Shown: positions 53,458-62,500, counted from the first letter of the stretch. The stretch: DNA of 64,000 nt from Dokdonia sp. PRO95 (GCF_000355805.1 NZ_CM001837.1:594409-658408), one strand, 5' to 3'. The notes: generated by a model not told the origin, from the sequence alone. A program made the numbers and translations.

Positions 53458-54348
53458 ATGCGCAAATACGTAGATACTTTCTTACAATCTTACTCCGACT
53501 ATTGGAGTTATTTTAAGCGCGAGATTTTCTTTGAGAATAACTGGGATAATTATTTCTGGGGATTAATCATTGTATCTCTTGTAGTATGGGGGTTAGAAAT
53601 TGCATTTCCGTGGCGTAAGAATCAGAAGATTTTTCGTGAAGACTTCTGGATGGACTTATTTTATATGTTCTTTAATTTCTTCTTCCTCAATCTCATTGTA
53701 TTTATCGCACTCACAAATACCGCAGCACTGTTTTTTGATGATATTCTAGGCGTGGTAGGATTAGAATTAAGTGATTTCCAACTTTTTGATGTAGACACAT
53801 TACCCTTTGGCGTAGGGTTGCTTATCTTTTTTATCATATCTGACTTTGTACAGTGGAACACGCACAGAATACTACACAGAGTTCCATTTTTATGGAATTT
53901 TCACAAAGTACATCACTCCACGAAGGAGATGGCTTTTGCAGCACAGATGCGCTATCACTGGGTAGAGCCCATTATGTATAAATCCTTTTTATACATTCCT
54001 ATTGCGATTATAGGAGGTTTTGACCTTGCATATGTGGCTATCATACATTTTACCGCACTTACTGTAGGTCACCTCAACCATGCAAACATAGGCTGGGATT
54101 ATGGCCCGCTTAAGTATATTCTCAATAACCCTAAGATGCACATCTGGCATCACGCAAAAGAATTACCTGAGCGTGTAAAGTATGGCGTAAACTTCGGACT
54201 AACGTTGAGTGTATGGGATTACCTTTTTGGAACAAGTCATGTTCCGCATGATGGTCGTGATATAGAATTAGGGTTTGATGGAGATGAAACATTTCCAACG
54301 GACTTTGTAGGTCAAATCACCTATCCTCTTTCTGAAAAAGAAAAGTAG
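53458..54348 (+). CDS. Sterol desaturase/fatty acid hydroxylase family membrane protein
   Basis: This 296-residue di-iron membrane oxygenase has four hydrophobic segments and the eight-histidine pattern HRILHR, HKVHHS, HLNHAN and HIWHHA. The ATG at 53458 (MRKYVDTFLQSYSDYW) is preferred over an in-frame upstream start at 53413, which falls within the terminator. Members hydroxylate fatty chains, sterols or carotenoids; which one is not readable. It is the first gene after the arsM terminator. An imperfect palindrome (GCTGTCGCGAAAGC, 54361-54374) follows its stop. Confidence 0.9.
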   Translation: MRKYVDTFLQSYSDYWSYFKREIFFENNWDNYFWGLIIVSLVVWGLEIAFPWRKNQKIFREDFWMDLFYMFFNFFFLNLIVFIALTNTAALFFDDILGVVGLELSDFQLFDVDTLPFGVGLLIFFIISDFVQWNTHRILHRVPFLWNFHKVHHSTKEMAFAAQMRYHWVEPIMYKSFLYIPIAIIGGFDLAYVAIIHFTALTVGHLNHANIGWDYGPLKYILNNPKMHIWHHAKELPERVKYGVNFGLTLSVWDYLFGTSHVPHDGRDIELGFDGDETFPTDFVGQITYPLSEKEK

Positions 54349-54397
54349 GTTATTGCATACGCTGTCGCGAAAGCGAAATAATCTTATAAAAAATCTG

Positions 54398-55297
54398 ATG
54401 CAAAAATTAACTTACTTCATACTTACAATTGCACTTCTCACTAGCTGTAGCAGTTCTAAAAATATCACAACTACTCCCGAACCAAAGACTCCAATGGTTA
54501 TTACCGAGTCCCGCGTTGAAATCCCGCAAACGGTAATTACCGAATCAGAAGAAGTTGAAACTACAATTTCCGAACTAGAGGAAGTCCTTGAAGTTGCCGT
54601 CTCAAATAGTGAACCTGAAGAGTTTGTTGAAGTGGAAACAGTCCAAGAAGCTACAAGTTTTAATCATGACGCTTTTGATACACTTTTAAAGAAATACGTT
54701 TCTAAAGAAGGTAATGTAAACTACAGTGGTATCAAATCAAACTGGAGTAGTTTGCGTTCATATATCGCTTCCTTAGGGCAATCACTGCCTACAGAGGGCT
54801 GGTCACAAGAAGAGAAACTATCGTACTGGATGAATGCATATAATGCAATGACGATAGATCTTATACTACGCAACTATCCACTTGAGAGTATAAAAGATAT
54901 TAAAGATCCGTGGGATCAACGGTTTTGGAAATTAGGAGACAAGTGGTATAATCTCAATGAGATTGAGCATAAGATTCTACGTAAGATGGGCGATGCTCGC
55001 ATACACTTTGGGATAAATTGTGCTTCTTTCTCTTGTCCGCCACTGCTTAATGAGGCATTTACACCTAGTAAGGTAGATGCACAACTAGATATGCTTTCGC
55101 GCAAATTTATCAATGATCCTACCCGCAATACTATCACAAGTGATCGCGTCGAAGTTTCAAAGATTTTCACTTGGTTTGCAAAAGATTTTAAAACAGACGG
55201 CTCTCTCATAGATTTCTTGAACCGCTACTCCACGACCTCAATTTCAGAGAATGCGAGAGTGCGTTATCGTGATTATGACTGGACATTAAATAAGTAG
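54398..55297 (+). CDS. DUF547 lipoprotein, copy 1
   Basis: The ATG at 54398 gives a lipoprotein signal (MQKLTYFILTIALLTSC, Cys at 17). A TTG 15 codons upstream would read through the imperfect palindrome as HTLSRKRN and is rejected. A Thr/Val/Glu-rich linker (about 20-85) leads to a DUF547 domain with YWMNAYNAMTIDLILRNYPL, NEIEHKILRKMGDARIHFGI and NCASFSCPPLLNEAF. DUF547 proteins are frequent beside arsenosugar genes, function unknown; some DUF547 proteins resemble papain-fold/transglutaminase-like enzymes and the conserved Cys-His pair fits that. 299 residues. Confidence 0.88.
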   Translation: MQKLTYFILTIALLTSCSSSKNITTTPEPKTPMVITESRVEIPQTVITESEEVETTISELEEVLEVAVSNSEPEEFVEVETVQEATSFNHDAFDTLLKKYVSKEGNVNYSGIKSNWSSLRSYIASLGQSLPTEGWSQEEKLSYWMNAYNAMTIDLILRNYPLESIKDIKDPWDQRFWKLGDKWYNLNEIEHKILRKMGDARIHFGINCASFSCPPLLNEAFTPSKVDAQLDMLSRKFINDPTRNTITSDRVEVSKIFTWFAKDFKTDGSLIDFLNRYSTTSISENARVRYRDYDWTLNK

Positions 55298-55347
55298 TAA
55301 TGTTTTCACAAAACTCACTTAACTACACGTTAATGGGTATTGGTTTT

Positions 55348-55361
55348 GCTTTCGCGAAAGC
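55348..55361. repeat. Highly iterated palindrome, copy 17
   Basis: Perfect GCTTTCGCGAAAGC between the two DUF547 genes, 50 bases after the first stop. Confidence 0.9.
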
Positions 55362-55388
55362 GATATTGTACTCTCAATAAGATATATT

Positions 55389-56189
55389 ATGAAAAACTTC
55401 TTACGATTACTTACCATAAGTGCCTTTGTAATTACGTTGCAAAGTTGTGCTACGCTAGCTGCAGGTGGAATTACAAGTCAAGGACAGCCTACTAAACAAG
55501 TAGAAGGAACACTAACCTCAACTACTGCAAACTCTACTGTAAATGTAGATCACTCTGCCTGGGACAGGCTTCTTAAAAAGCATGTAGACTCAAAAGGAAT
55601 GGTAGATTATAAAGGATTTGCCAAAGATCAAGAAGCTCTTAATGCTTACTTAGATAAACTTGCTAGCCTAGATCCTAATAATGACTGGAGCGTTCAAGAA
55701 TTGCTGGCTTATTACATCAATATTTACAATGCGTATACCGTAGATCAAATCCTTAAAAATCCAAATGTTACGAGCATAAAAGAAATAGACGGTGTATGGA
55801 CTAAGGGAATTGTAACTGTGCAAAACCGCAAACTTTCTCTAGGAGGAATAGAGAATGGCGTACTACGCAAGATGAACGAACCTAGAATACACTTTGCTAT
55901 AAACTGTGCTTCTATTTCATGCCCACCGCTATTGAGAGAAGCATACACTGCAGGAAAAATCAATGAGCAATTAGAGAGAGCCACGAAGGAATTTATAAAT
56001 AGTGACAAGAATACTATCACAGCAAATAAAGCAGAGCTATCTTCTATTTTTAAATTTTACACAAAGGACTTTTATAGAGGATCTAATGAAAGTTTAATCC
56101 CTTACATAAATAAATACAGCATAGTAGAAGTTAAAGGAGATGCGCCTGTCACCTTTAAAGAATATAACTGGGGATTAAATAAACAATAA
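55389..56189 (+). CDS. DUF547 lipoprotein, copy 2
   Basis: This 266-residue lipoprotein (signal MKNFLRLLTISAFVITLQSC, Cys at 20) has a DUF547 domain parallel to the gene before it: AWDRLLKKHVDSKGMVDYKG, YYINIYNAYTVDQILKN, GIENGVLRKMNEPRIHFAI and NCASISCPPLLREAY. It shares the ending KEYNWGLNKQ with the first copy's DYDWTLNK. The two are thus tandem paralogues that have diverged, differing mainly in the linker, which is shorter here. Likely in the periplasm or outer membrane. Confidence 0.88.
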   Translation: MKNFLRLLTISAFVITLQSCATLAAGGITSQGQPTKQVEGTLTSTTANSTVNVDHSAWDRLLKKHVDSKGMVDYKGFAKDQEALNAYLDKLASLDPNNDWSVQELLAYYINIYNAYTVDQILKNPNVTSIKEIDGVWTKGIVTVQNRKLSLGGIENGVLRKMNEPRIHFAINCASISCPPLLREAYTAGKINEQLERATKEFINSDKNTITANKAELSSIFKFYTKDFYRGSNESLIPYINKYSIVEVKGDAPVTFKEYNWGLNKQ

Positions 56190-56242
56190 TTGAAAACCAT
56201 CTCTACTCTTTTTGCGTAGATTTGATGACCATAAATTATTTA

Positions 56243-56953
56243 ATGAAGCCTTCTATTTCGATTGTCATACCGGTACTTAATGAATCTGAAACGATTATTA
56301 AATTACTAGCACACTTGAAAGAGAAGGCTTTTTCTATTGATGATGTCAAGCAAATTATTGTAGTAGATGGAGGAAGCAAGGATGATACTTACAATCTGGC
56401 AAGCAGCTATAGCGAGCACAATCCTGAAGTCTCAGTTATAAAATCTGCAAAGGGTAGAGCCAAACAAATGAACACAGGAGCCGCCATCGCAACAGGCTCA
56501 ATTCTCTACTTTTTACATGCAGATTCTTATCCTCCTCAAGATTATGATAAGCATATCGTGGAACAAGTGGTTGCTGGCAATCCTGCCGGATGTTTTAAAA
56601 TGAAATTTGACTCTAATCACTGGTGGTTAAGACTCGCTGGATGGCTTACACAATTTAAGTGGAGAGCCTGTAGAGGAGGAGATCAAAGTCAGTTTATCAC
56701 AGCACATTTATTTAAGGAGCTAGGCACTTTTGACGAGTGTTATATTATTTATGAAGATAATGACCTTATCAATAAGTTATATGCTAGGCGTAAGTTTGTG
56801 GTAATTCAAGAGTGGCTTACCACCTCTGCAAGACGCTATGATGAAAACGGCGTATGGAAATTACAATTTCACTTTTGGAGTATTTATGTGCGTAAATGGT
56901 TTGGTGCAAGTGCAGAAGATTTGCATAAATATTACCTTAAGAAAATATCTTAA
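56243..56953 (+). CDS. TIGR04283-type arsenosugar biosynthesis glycosyltransferase
   Basis: This GT2-family protein of 236 residues from the ATG at 56243 (MKPSISIVIPVLNESETI) matches the usual short N-terminus; ATG at 56225 would add six residues. The catalytic motifs are IIVVDGGSKDDT, ILYFLHADSYPPQDYD (the DxD-like HAD), the acceptor loop RGGDQSQFI and FDECYIIYEDNDL. This subfamily is associated with ArsS/ArsM loci, where it may attach a sugar or glycerol to the arsenosugar core. The link to arsM, 3 kb upstream behind a terminator, is positional. Confidence 0.88.
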   Translation: MKPSISIVIPVLNESETIIKLLAHLKEKAFSIDDVKQIIVVDGGSKDDTYNLASSYSEHNPEVSVIKSAKGRAKQMNTGAAIATGSILYFLHADSYPPQDYDKHIVEQVVAGNPAGCFKMKFDSNHWWLRLAGWLTQFKWRACRGGDQSQFITAHLFKELGTFDECYIIYEDNDLINKLYARRKFVVIQEWLTTSARRYDENGVWKLQFHFWSIYVRKWFGASAEDLHKYYLKKIS

Positions 56954-57045
56954 CCTCCAGGAGATTCAAAATCTAAGAACCTTCCCTTAGTTATCATGAG
57001 GTCATTCAATTCATAGTTGAACTCTCTTCTGCGACCTAAACGCAT
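56950..57045 (-). other. Short open frame (31 codons), uncertain
   Basis: On the minus strand the ATG at 57045 opens a 31-residue frame ending in GRFLDFESPGG, converging with the end of the glycosyltransferase gene. It reads like natural protein and may be a leftover of a longer gene, but length alone does not support it. Confidence 0.15.
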
Positions 57046-57149
57046 AAAGTTCTCTTAAAATAGTACTATCTATTAAGGCAGTTATTGCAATGTAATATTG
57101 CGATACTTAATTTTACTCATATACCTAATATGGTTTAAAAACAATTGAT

Positions 57150-57749
57150 ATGAGCTTTATAAATGCAATGCAAGAACGTTATACCACAAAGAAGTATAAC
57201 GCATCAAAAAAAATAGATAGTAAACATATAGAAGAGCTTAAGGAAATACTTCGCTTAAGTCCGTCTTCCATAAATAGCCAGCCATGGAAATTCACTTTTG
57301 TTTCTGACGAAGCTACCAAAGAAAAGCTTTCTAAAGTATCGTGGATTAATACCGAGAAGGTAACAGATAGTGATACTGTAGTTATTTTTAGCAGGATTAA
57401 TGATCTAGCAGCTTTTGAAAAACAAATAGAAGAAGAACTACCTCAAGGTGCAGTAGATTACTATAAAGAATACCTAAAACCGTTACCAGAGCAAGAAATC
57501 AAGGCATGGTTTGACAAGCAAGTATATTTATCGCTAGGAGTATTATTAAGCGCCTGTGCTGCAATGAATATTGATGCAACCCCAATGGAAGGTATTGAAC
57601 CAGAAAATTATGATAAGATTATAGATAACAAAGGCTACGCAACGCTAGTAGCTGTTGCTATAGGATATCGCGATGAGGATGATTTTAATCAACCTAGTAA
57701 AAAGCCAAAGTCAAGAATAGCTTTAGAAAAAGTAGTAGAAAGCATCTAA
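57150..57749 (+). CDS. Nitroreductase-family NAD(P)H oxidoreductase
   Basis: This 199-residue flavoprotein has the family start ERYTTKKYNASKKIDSKHIEEL and the FMN site ILRLSPSSINSQPWKFTFV (about 34-52). QVYLSLGVLLSACAAMNIDATPMEG and YATLVAVAIGYRDEDD follow. It resembles NfsB/dihydropteridine reductase-like enzymes. Substrate unknown. The gene stands alone with a strong terminator after it; the 196 bases before it hold only the weak frame at 56950. Confidence 0.92.
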   Translation: MSFINAMQERYTTKKYNASKKIDSKHIEELKEILRLSPSSINSQPWKFTFVSDEATKEKLSKVSWINTEKVTDSDTVVIFSRINDLAAFEKQIEEELPQGAVDYYKEYLKPLPEQEIKAWFDKQVYLSLGVLLSACAAMNIDATPMEGIEPENYDKIIDNKGYATLVAVAIGYRDEDDFNQPSKKPKSRIALEKVVESI

Positions 57750-57778
57750 GGCACCAAGATTGTTACTTGAGCATCATT

Positions 57779-57817
57779 AAAAAAGGAGTCACTCTAAATA
57801 AGTGACTCCTTTTTTTT
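57779..57817. terminator. Bidirectional terminator after the nitroreductase gene
   Basis: AAAAAGGAGTCACT, loop of about eight bases, AGTGACTCCTTTTT with a longer T-run. It serves the nitroreductase gene (plus) and the GIN-domain gene (minus). Confidence 0.85.
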
Positions 57818-57839
57818 AGTCTAAACGTGGAGTATAGAA

Positions 57840-58604
57840 CTAGTCATAAATAACTTCCCCAGTAAAGAAAGCTTCCACGTCAACTACGGGAGGTGTATTG
57901 CTTAATATTAAATTACCTGTACTTCTCAATTCTCCTGAGATTGATAATTGAGGAGCTATCAACACGTCGTTTGTACCTCTATGGAAAATGGTAACATGTT
58001 GCACAGCTAGATCCTGTAGTGGTAATCTACTATCACCCTCCAGCAAGTTAATATCTAAATTAGTTACGTTTCCTCGTATAAAAAAGTTAGACAAGCCGTT
58101 ACATTGAAGGAATACACTTTCTGAGTCTAGCTCCATATCAAAATCTCCATCTTTATGGTAAAAATCTTCCTCAATAAGATCATCAGAAACTAGTCGCAAG
58201 GTATTCCAACCTATTACTCCATCTCCTAAAACTGTGCTGCCGCTACTATTTCTAATTTGGCTAAGGTTTGGGTGTGACACCCGTAATATAGAAGTATCAT
58301 AATCTCTCACGAGATTACATGAAGCATTATTTTTTACGATGAGCGTATTATCCTCTACATACACTTCAAAATCTTCTAGCAGGTTTTCTCCAGTCTCAAG
58401 TATTACTGATATCTCTGGAGCATCTTTTACAACTAACTGCACACGTTCAAAAACAATAATACTATCAAAGCTCGCTAGGTCATATTCCTCAGTAATTATA
58501 GAACCGCTTGTTTTAAGACATGACAATGTATCCTCAGTATCACAAGATGCAAACCACATCATCACTGGCAACAACACTACTATTAAATATTTATTTTTCA
58601 TCAT
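57840..58604 (-). CDS. GIN-domain (DUF2807) lipoprotein
   Basis: This 254-residue lipoprotein (MMKNKYLIVVLLPVMMWFASC, Cys at 21) has the DUF2807/head GIN domain, a repeated beta-helix-like fold: FDSIIVFERVQLVVKDAPEI, VILETGENLLEDFEVYVED, ILRVSHPNLSQIRNSSGSTV and VFLQCNGLSNFFI. The function in Bacteroidetes is not established. Its ATG overlaps the stop of the PagL-like gene (TAATG), so it is coupled to it. Confidence 0.85.
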   Translation of the reverse strand: MMKNKYLIVVLLPVMMWFASCDTEDTLSCLKTSGSIITEEYDLASFDSIIVFERVQLVVKDAPEISVILETGENLLEDFEVYVEDNTLIVKNNASCNLVRDYDTSILRVSHPNLSQIRNSSGSTVLGDGVIGWNTLRLVSDDLIEEDFYHKDGDFDMELDSESVFLQCNGLSNFFIRGNVTNLDINLLEGDSRLPLQDLAVQHVTIFHRGTNDVLIAPQLSISGELRSTGNLILSNTPPVVDVEAFFTGEVIYD

Positions 58605-59710
58605 TAAAATCTATATCCTAATCCAAATTCTACTGCCTCTGCTTTTGCGCCGTGTGCTTTTACAACCATGCTTCCAGAAAAGTGATCTCCAAAAGTTCTT
58701 TTGAGCCCTAATCGATTATAAAACCTTCCTTCAAAATCGTACGGATAATACACATAGTACCCGAGCTGGGATACAAATGAAAGTTCATTAAAATGTAACT
58801 CATGACCTATAAAAACCCCAAAGCGTTTCCAGTCTTCATCACCTGTCACTTCTCCCTCAGGAAAAGCAATAGACTCATAACGAATAAGCTCTTTTAAGAA
58901 ATTTGCAAAAAAAGCATCTACACCTGCTGTAAAACTAGATTTATGATTTATACGCTTATCTGCAAATGCCGTAAGGGTTAAAAATCCGTATCGTGGAGAA
59001 TTATTTATATCACTTTGATTTGCACCACCACTCACAACTAGATTATAATGTATAGGCTCTGAGTATGCTGTTTTTTCTCCTAGTGGGATGTAATCTGGAA
59101 ACTCATTTGCTTTTGGAAAATAATTAATCCCCGCAGTAAATGCCCAAGTATTTGTGGAGTTATTAGGCGCTTTAAGGTTGGCGTTACTGTAGTGTATAAT
59201 GGTAACCCCTGCGTGTACTCCTATATTTTTAAAGATATTATCCTGCTTGAAACCAAATTTAAGCATGGTACTACTCAACACAGTGGTACCGTAAGCATTA
59301 TTTATAAAGTTAGTCTCTCTATCATATGGATTTGTGGCAATTGCAACTCCTTGCCCTATTCTAAACTGCAATCTACGCTTCCAGTAGTAAAAGTTATAAT
59401 GTGCATAAGCACTATACAATTCCCCTAGATTTTCATTTTTCATATCTTGATAGACAAAAGTGTAGCCCACATCTGGAAAATTGTAGCGCCGTTCCCAGGC
59501 CTCGTACCCATACGTCTTTCTATTATAGGCAAGCATTATCCCTTGCGGATGCTCCGTTATTAGATGCGAAATATCTGGATTATGCTCTAATATTGTACCG
59601 TAAAAAAAGTCTGCTTCAAGATCAAAAGGACGTAATTTTTCTTCTTGTGCATGTATTGTAATTGTTAACATACAGAAAAAGGTAATCCCTAGCTGGCGCA
59701 AGTAATTCAT
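58604..59710 (-). CDS. Acyloxyacyl hydrolase / PagL-like outer-membrane protein
   Basis: The ATG at 59710 begins MNYLRQLGITFFCMLTITIHAQ, a signal peptide; a GTG three codons upstream is rejected. The 368-residue protein has a beta-barrel pattern to its C-terminal aromatic (VEFGLGYRF). The PagL-type active-site motif is TIIHYSNANLKAPNN (His-Ser-Asn). Lipid A deacylation is thus the likely role, but the protein is about twice the size of PagL and the family in Bacteroidetes is poorly tested. First gene of the unit with the GIN protein. Confidence 0.78.
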   Translation of the reverse strand: MNYLRQLGITFFCMLTITIHAQEEKLRPFDLEADFFYGTILEHNPDISHLITEHPQGIMLAYNRKTYGYEAWERRYNFPDVGYTFVYQDMKNENLGELYSAYAHYNFYYWKRRLQFRIGQGVAIATNPYDRETNFINNAYGTTVLSSTMLKFGFKQDNIFKNIGVHAGVTIIHYSNANLKAPNNSTNTWAFTAGINYFPKANEFPDYIPLGEKTAYSEPIHYNLVVSGGANQSDINNSPRYGFLTLTAFADKRINHKSSFTAGVDAFFANFLKELIRYESIAFPEGEVTGDEDWKRFGVFIGHELHFNELSFVSQLGYYVYYPYDFEGRFYNRLGLKRTFGDHFSGSMVVKAHGAKAEAVEFGLGYRF

Positions 59711-59812
59711 AAGAGTCACTGGTTAGTCTGTGAACTTACGAAAAATTGAACATGAAGGTTTGTTTTTTACTCTAATTATATTGCTGCTGTAAATGTTTTG
59801 AATTTAATAATT

Positions 59813-59830
59813 ACGCTTTCGCGAAAGCGT
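59813..59830. repeat. Highly iterated palindrome, copy 18
   Basis: Perfect ACGCTTTCGCGAAAGCGT in the gap between the YqaE-type gene and the PagL-like gene. Confidence 0.9.
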
Positions 59831-59883
59831 AACAACAATTAAAACCTAGTTAGTCCGCTTATAAATAGGAATTACTGTAAAAC

Positions 59884-59914
59884 AAAAAAGGGGATGCATT
59901 TTCACGCATCCCCT
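59884..59914 (-). terminator. Terminator after the YqaE/Pmp3 gene
   Basis: GGGGATGC / GCATCCCC stem with an eight-base loop, followed by T-run on the minus strand, 20 bases past the stop. Confidence 0.75.
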
Positions 59915-59933
59915 ACTATATACTAAAATTTTA

Positions 59934-60089
59934 CTACTTACTATTCACATAAAATGCATGTATTACTCCTGGTAACCAGCCTAATAAAGTGAGAATAATA
60001 TTTATGATTAAATCCTTGCCAGCGCCTTTTGTAAGTGCTACAGCAAGTGGTGGAAATATAATACTTAAAATGATGGTTAGAATTGACAT
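59934..60089 (-). CDS. YqaE/Pmp3 family membrane protein
   Basis: This 51-residue frame reads MSILTIILSIIFPPLAVALTKGAG at the start, has the family second helix (DLIINIILTLLGWLPGVIHAFY) and ends NSK. This is the whole Pmp3 (UPF0057) protein with its PPLAV and GWLPG-HAFY motifs, tiny two-helix proteins linked with salt and membrane stress. It has its own terminator. Confidence 0.9.
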   Translation of the reverse strand: MSILTIILSIIFPPLAVALTKGAGKDLIINIILTLLGWLPGVIHAFYVNSK

Positions 60090-60280
60090 TATTTTTGGTT
60101 TAAATTAGTCACAAATATATCTAGTGCCAGTGTATGAGAACGTTAAGTCATTATTAATTGAGATAGTCTTAACTTACTAATCATAATTTGTAGGATTTTT
60201 CTTATTTCTTGATTTGGAATAAACGATTAAATACAATTATTCTTTATGTTTTGTATATTGTCATAGATTAAGCAACTGAA

Positions 60281-62500
60281 ATGAAGAGAATTACTTTTTT
60301 TTTAATCCTAATTATGTCCAGTTCTATAGGAACTGCACAGATTGACAGCTTGAAAATAAAAGAAAGATTAGAGCGTCTGATGGACTCTTCTGCTACCTAT
60401 TACGAGGCTAATAACTATAGTAAATCCCTTGAGCTTAACGTTAGAATCGTTGAAGAAGCAAAAAAAATAAATGATACAGATTATTTACAAAGTGGCTTTA
60501 GATATTTAGGCTATGACTACTTAATCTTACAAGACACTATACAAGCTAGAGAAAGCTTTGAACGGTCTCAAGAGTATGCTAGCCTTTCTCAAGATAGTCT
60601 AGGCTTAGGCCTCACCTATATGGATCTTGCAAATCTTTATGGTTACTCAGAGTCCTCAATTAATAAAGCGCTTCAATACCACGATAAGTCTATTGTAGTT
60701 TTTAGAGACTTAAAAGATTCACTTAACTTAAGTAATGCTTATCTAAATACCGTACTTACCCTACAAGAGCATGAGCGATTTGATAAGTCATTAAAATATC
60801 TAAAAAAGGCCGATCAATTAAAAGCTCATTTATCAAATGGTCTCAAAGCAAATCTTGAAAATCAGTGGGCTATTTATTATTTACATGAAAAAAAATACAA
60901 AAAAGTAGATTATCATATAACCAAAATTTTAAAGGACACCTTGTTGCAAGGGTCTAGTTTTGAACTTGCAGATAGTTATCTTACTTACAGTTTGAGTCTT
61001 TACGGTCAAAAGCGATATAAGGAAGCTTATGAGTATGGAGTGAAGTATCAAAATTTGTATGAAGAAACTACAGACGAATATCAGAATGAAGAATCTCAAA
61101 AAATAGCTGCAAACTTTCAAGTAGCCGAATACAAAAAAAACATTGAGAGAAATGAATTAAAAAATAGGTTACAAGCAGAAATTGTACGCAGCCAAATAAA
61201 CTGGAATAAATTTCTAATTGTTGTTACCGCATCAAGTGTTCTTCTCTTAGTTTTACTCTATAGAATGTATAGAAGCAAGAAGAATTATGTAAAAAGTCTA
61301 ACTGAAAAAAACATAGAATATCTTACGGCAAAGAATGAATCTGAGCAGTCTACAAAAGCTAAGACGGCCTTTTTTTCAACGGTGAGCCATGAGTTGAGGA
61401 CTCCTCTCTATGGAGTTATAGGACTCAGTACTATCCTTATGGATGACCCAAAATTAAAGTCACATCAGCAAGATCTTAAGTCTCTTAAGTTCTCTGCAGA
61501 CTATCTTCTTGCACTCATAAACGATGTACTTCAAATCAATAAGATTGATTCAAAAACATTTATAGAAAATAATGAAGTTTTTAATACAAGAGATTTTATT
61601 AGGAATATCGTTTCTTCTTTTGAATACATGCGCCAGCAAAACAAGAATAACATTCATATTAACATTGATGATAACGTTCCCGAATTTGTAAAAGGAGATG
61701 CTACAAGGCTTTCTCAAATACTAATGAACTTAGTGGGAAATGCTTGTAAGTTTACAGAAAATGGGGACATCTACATATTACTTGAAGCGTCTGGTCTTAA
61801 TGATCAAAAGGCGAGTATTCACTTTACAATTCAAGACACGGGAATAGGAATTCCAGAAGAAAAACAACAAAGTATATTTGATGAATTTTCTCAAGTAAGC
61901 TCAAGGCACTATACTTATCAAGGTACTGGATTAGGCCTTCCTATTGTACAAAAACTACTAGCACTTTCTGGAGCAGAGATACACTTATCAAGTAAAGAAG
62001 GAGAAGGATCTACATTTTTCTTTACGCTAGACTTTGAGATATCAAATGAATCATTAATTGTCGACCCCATAATTATTATAGATGATAAACAACTCAAAAA
62101 CAAACGTATCCTTATTGTAGACGATAACCGTATTAATCAAATAGTCACAAAGAAAATATTAGAGAAGCTTGAAGTAACCTGCAGCATTGCAAATAATGGT
62201 CAAGAAGCTGTAGAATATGCTAGAGATAACGAGTATGATCTTATCCTTATGGATATCAATATGCCTGTAAAAGATGGATTAGAGGCCACAAAGGAGATTA
62301 GACGTTTTAATACTAACATCCCTATAATAGCACTTACTGCGGTAGAGGTTAAAGAAATGCGTTACAAAATTTACAATGCTGGGCTTACAGATATTATCGT
62401 AAAACCATATGACATCACTCTTTTTAAGCGTACAATCCTGCGCAATTTGCAGCATTTAAATAGCAGACACTCCACCTCTACAAAACATCTACAGGTCTAA
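60281..62500 (+). CDS. Hybrid sensor histidine kinase with tetratricopeptide sensor
   Basis: This 739-residue protein has a signal segment (residues 1-19), a periplasmic TPR region (about 25-280), one membrane helix (about 310-328, LIVVTASSVLLLVLLY), a short coiled coil, HisKA (H370 in FFSTVSHELRTPLYG), HATPase_c (NLVGNACKFT, DTGIGIPEEKQQSIF, GTGLGLPIVQKLL) and a C-terminal receiver (ILIVDDNRINQ, phospho-acceptor D658 in LMDINMPVKDG, with ALTA and the Lys in KPYD). It has no partner regulator beside it. The design of an outside TPR sensor with internal receiver is common in Bacteroidetes. The signal is unknown. Confidence 0.94.
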   Translation: MKRITFFLILIMSSSIGTAQIDSLKIKERLERLMDSSATYYEANNYSKSLELNVRIVEEAKKINDTDYLQSGFRYLGYDYLILQDTIQARESFERSQEYASLSQDSLGLGLTYMDLANLYGYSESSINKALQYHDKSIVVFRDLKDSLNLSNAYLNTVLTLQEHERFDKSLKYLKKADQLKAHLSNGLKANLENQWAIYYLHEKKYKKVDYHITKILKDTLLQGSSFELADSYLTYSLSLYGQKRYKEAYEYGVKYQNLYEETTDEYQNEESQKIAANFQVAEYKKNIERNELKNRLQAEIVRSQINWNKFLIVVTASSVLLLVLLYRMYRSKKNYVKSLTEKNIEYLTAKNESEQSTKAKTAFFSTVSHELRTPLYGVIGLSTILMDDPKLKSHQQDLKSLKFSADYLLALINDVLQINKIDSKTFIENNEVFNTRDFIRNIVSSFEYMRQQNKNNIHINIDDNVPEFVKGDATRLSQILMNLVGNACKFTENGDIYILLEASGLNDQKASIHFTIQDTGIGIPEEKQQSIFDEFSQVSSRHYTYQGTGLGLPIVQKLLALSGAEIHLSSKEGEGSTFFFTLDFEISNESLIVDPIIIIDDKQLKNKRILIVDDNRINQIVTKKILEKLEVTCSIANNGQEAVEYARDNEYDLILMDINMPVKDGLEATKEIRRFNTNIPIIALTAVEVKEMRYKIYNAGLTDIIVKPYDITLFKRTILRNLQHLNSRHSTSTKHLQV

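Noticed and set aside
745-59830. The GCTTTCGCGAAAGC palindromes as transcription terminators or as insertion-sequence ends
   Set aside because: They have no T-run, many lie inside intact genes, and no target duplications, transposase or paired inverted ends are seen.
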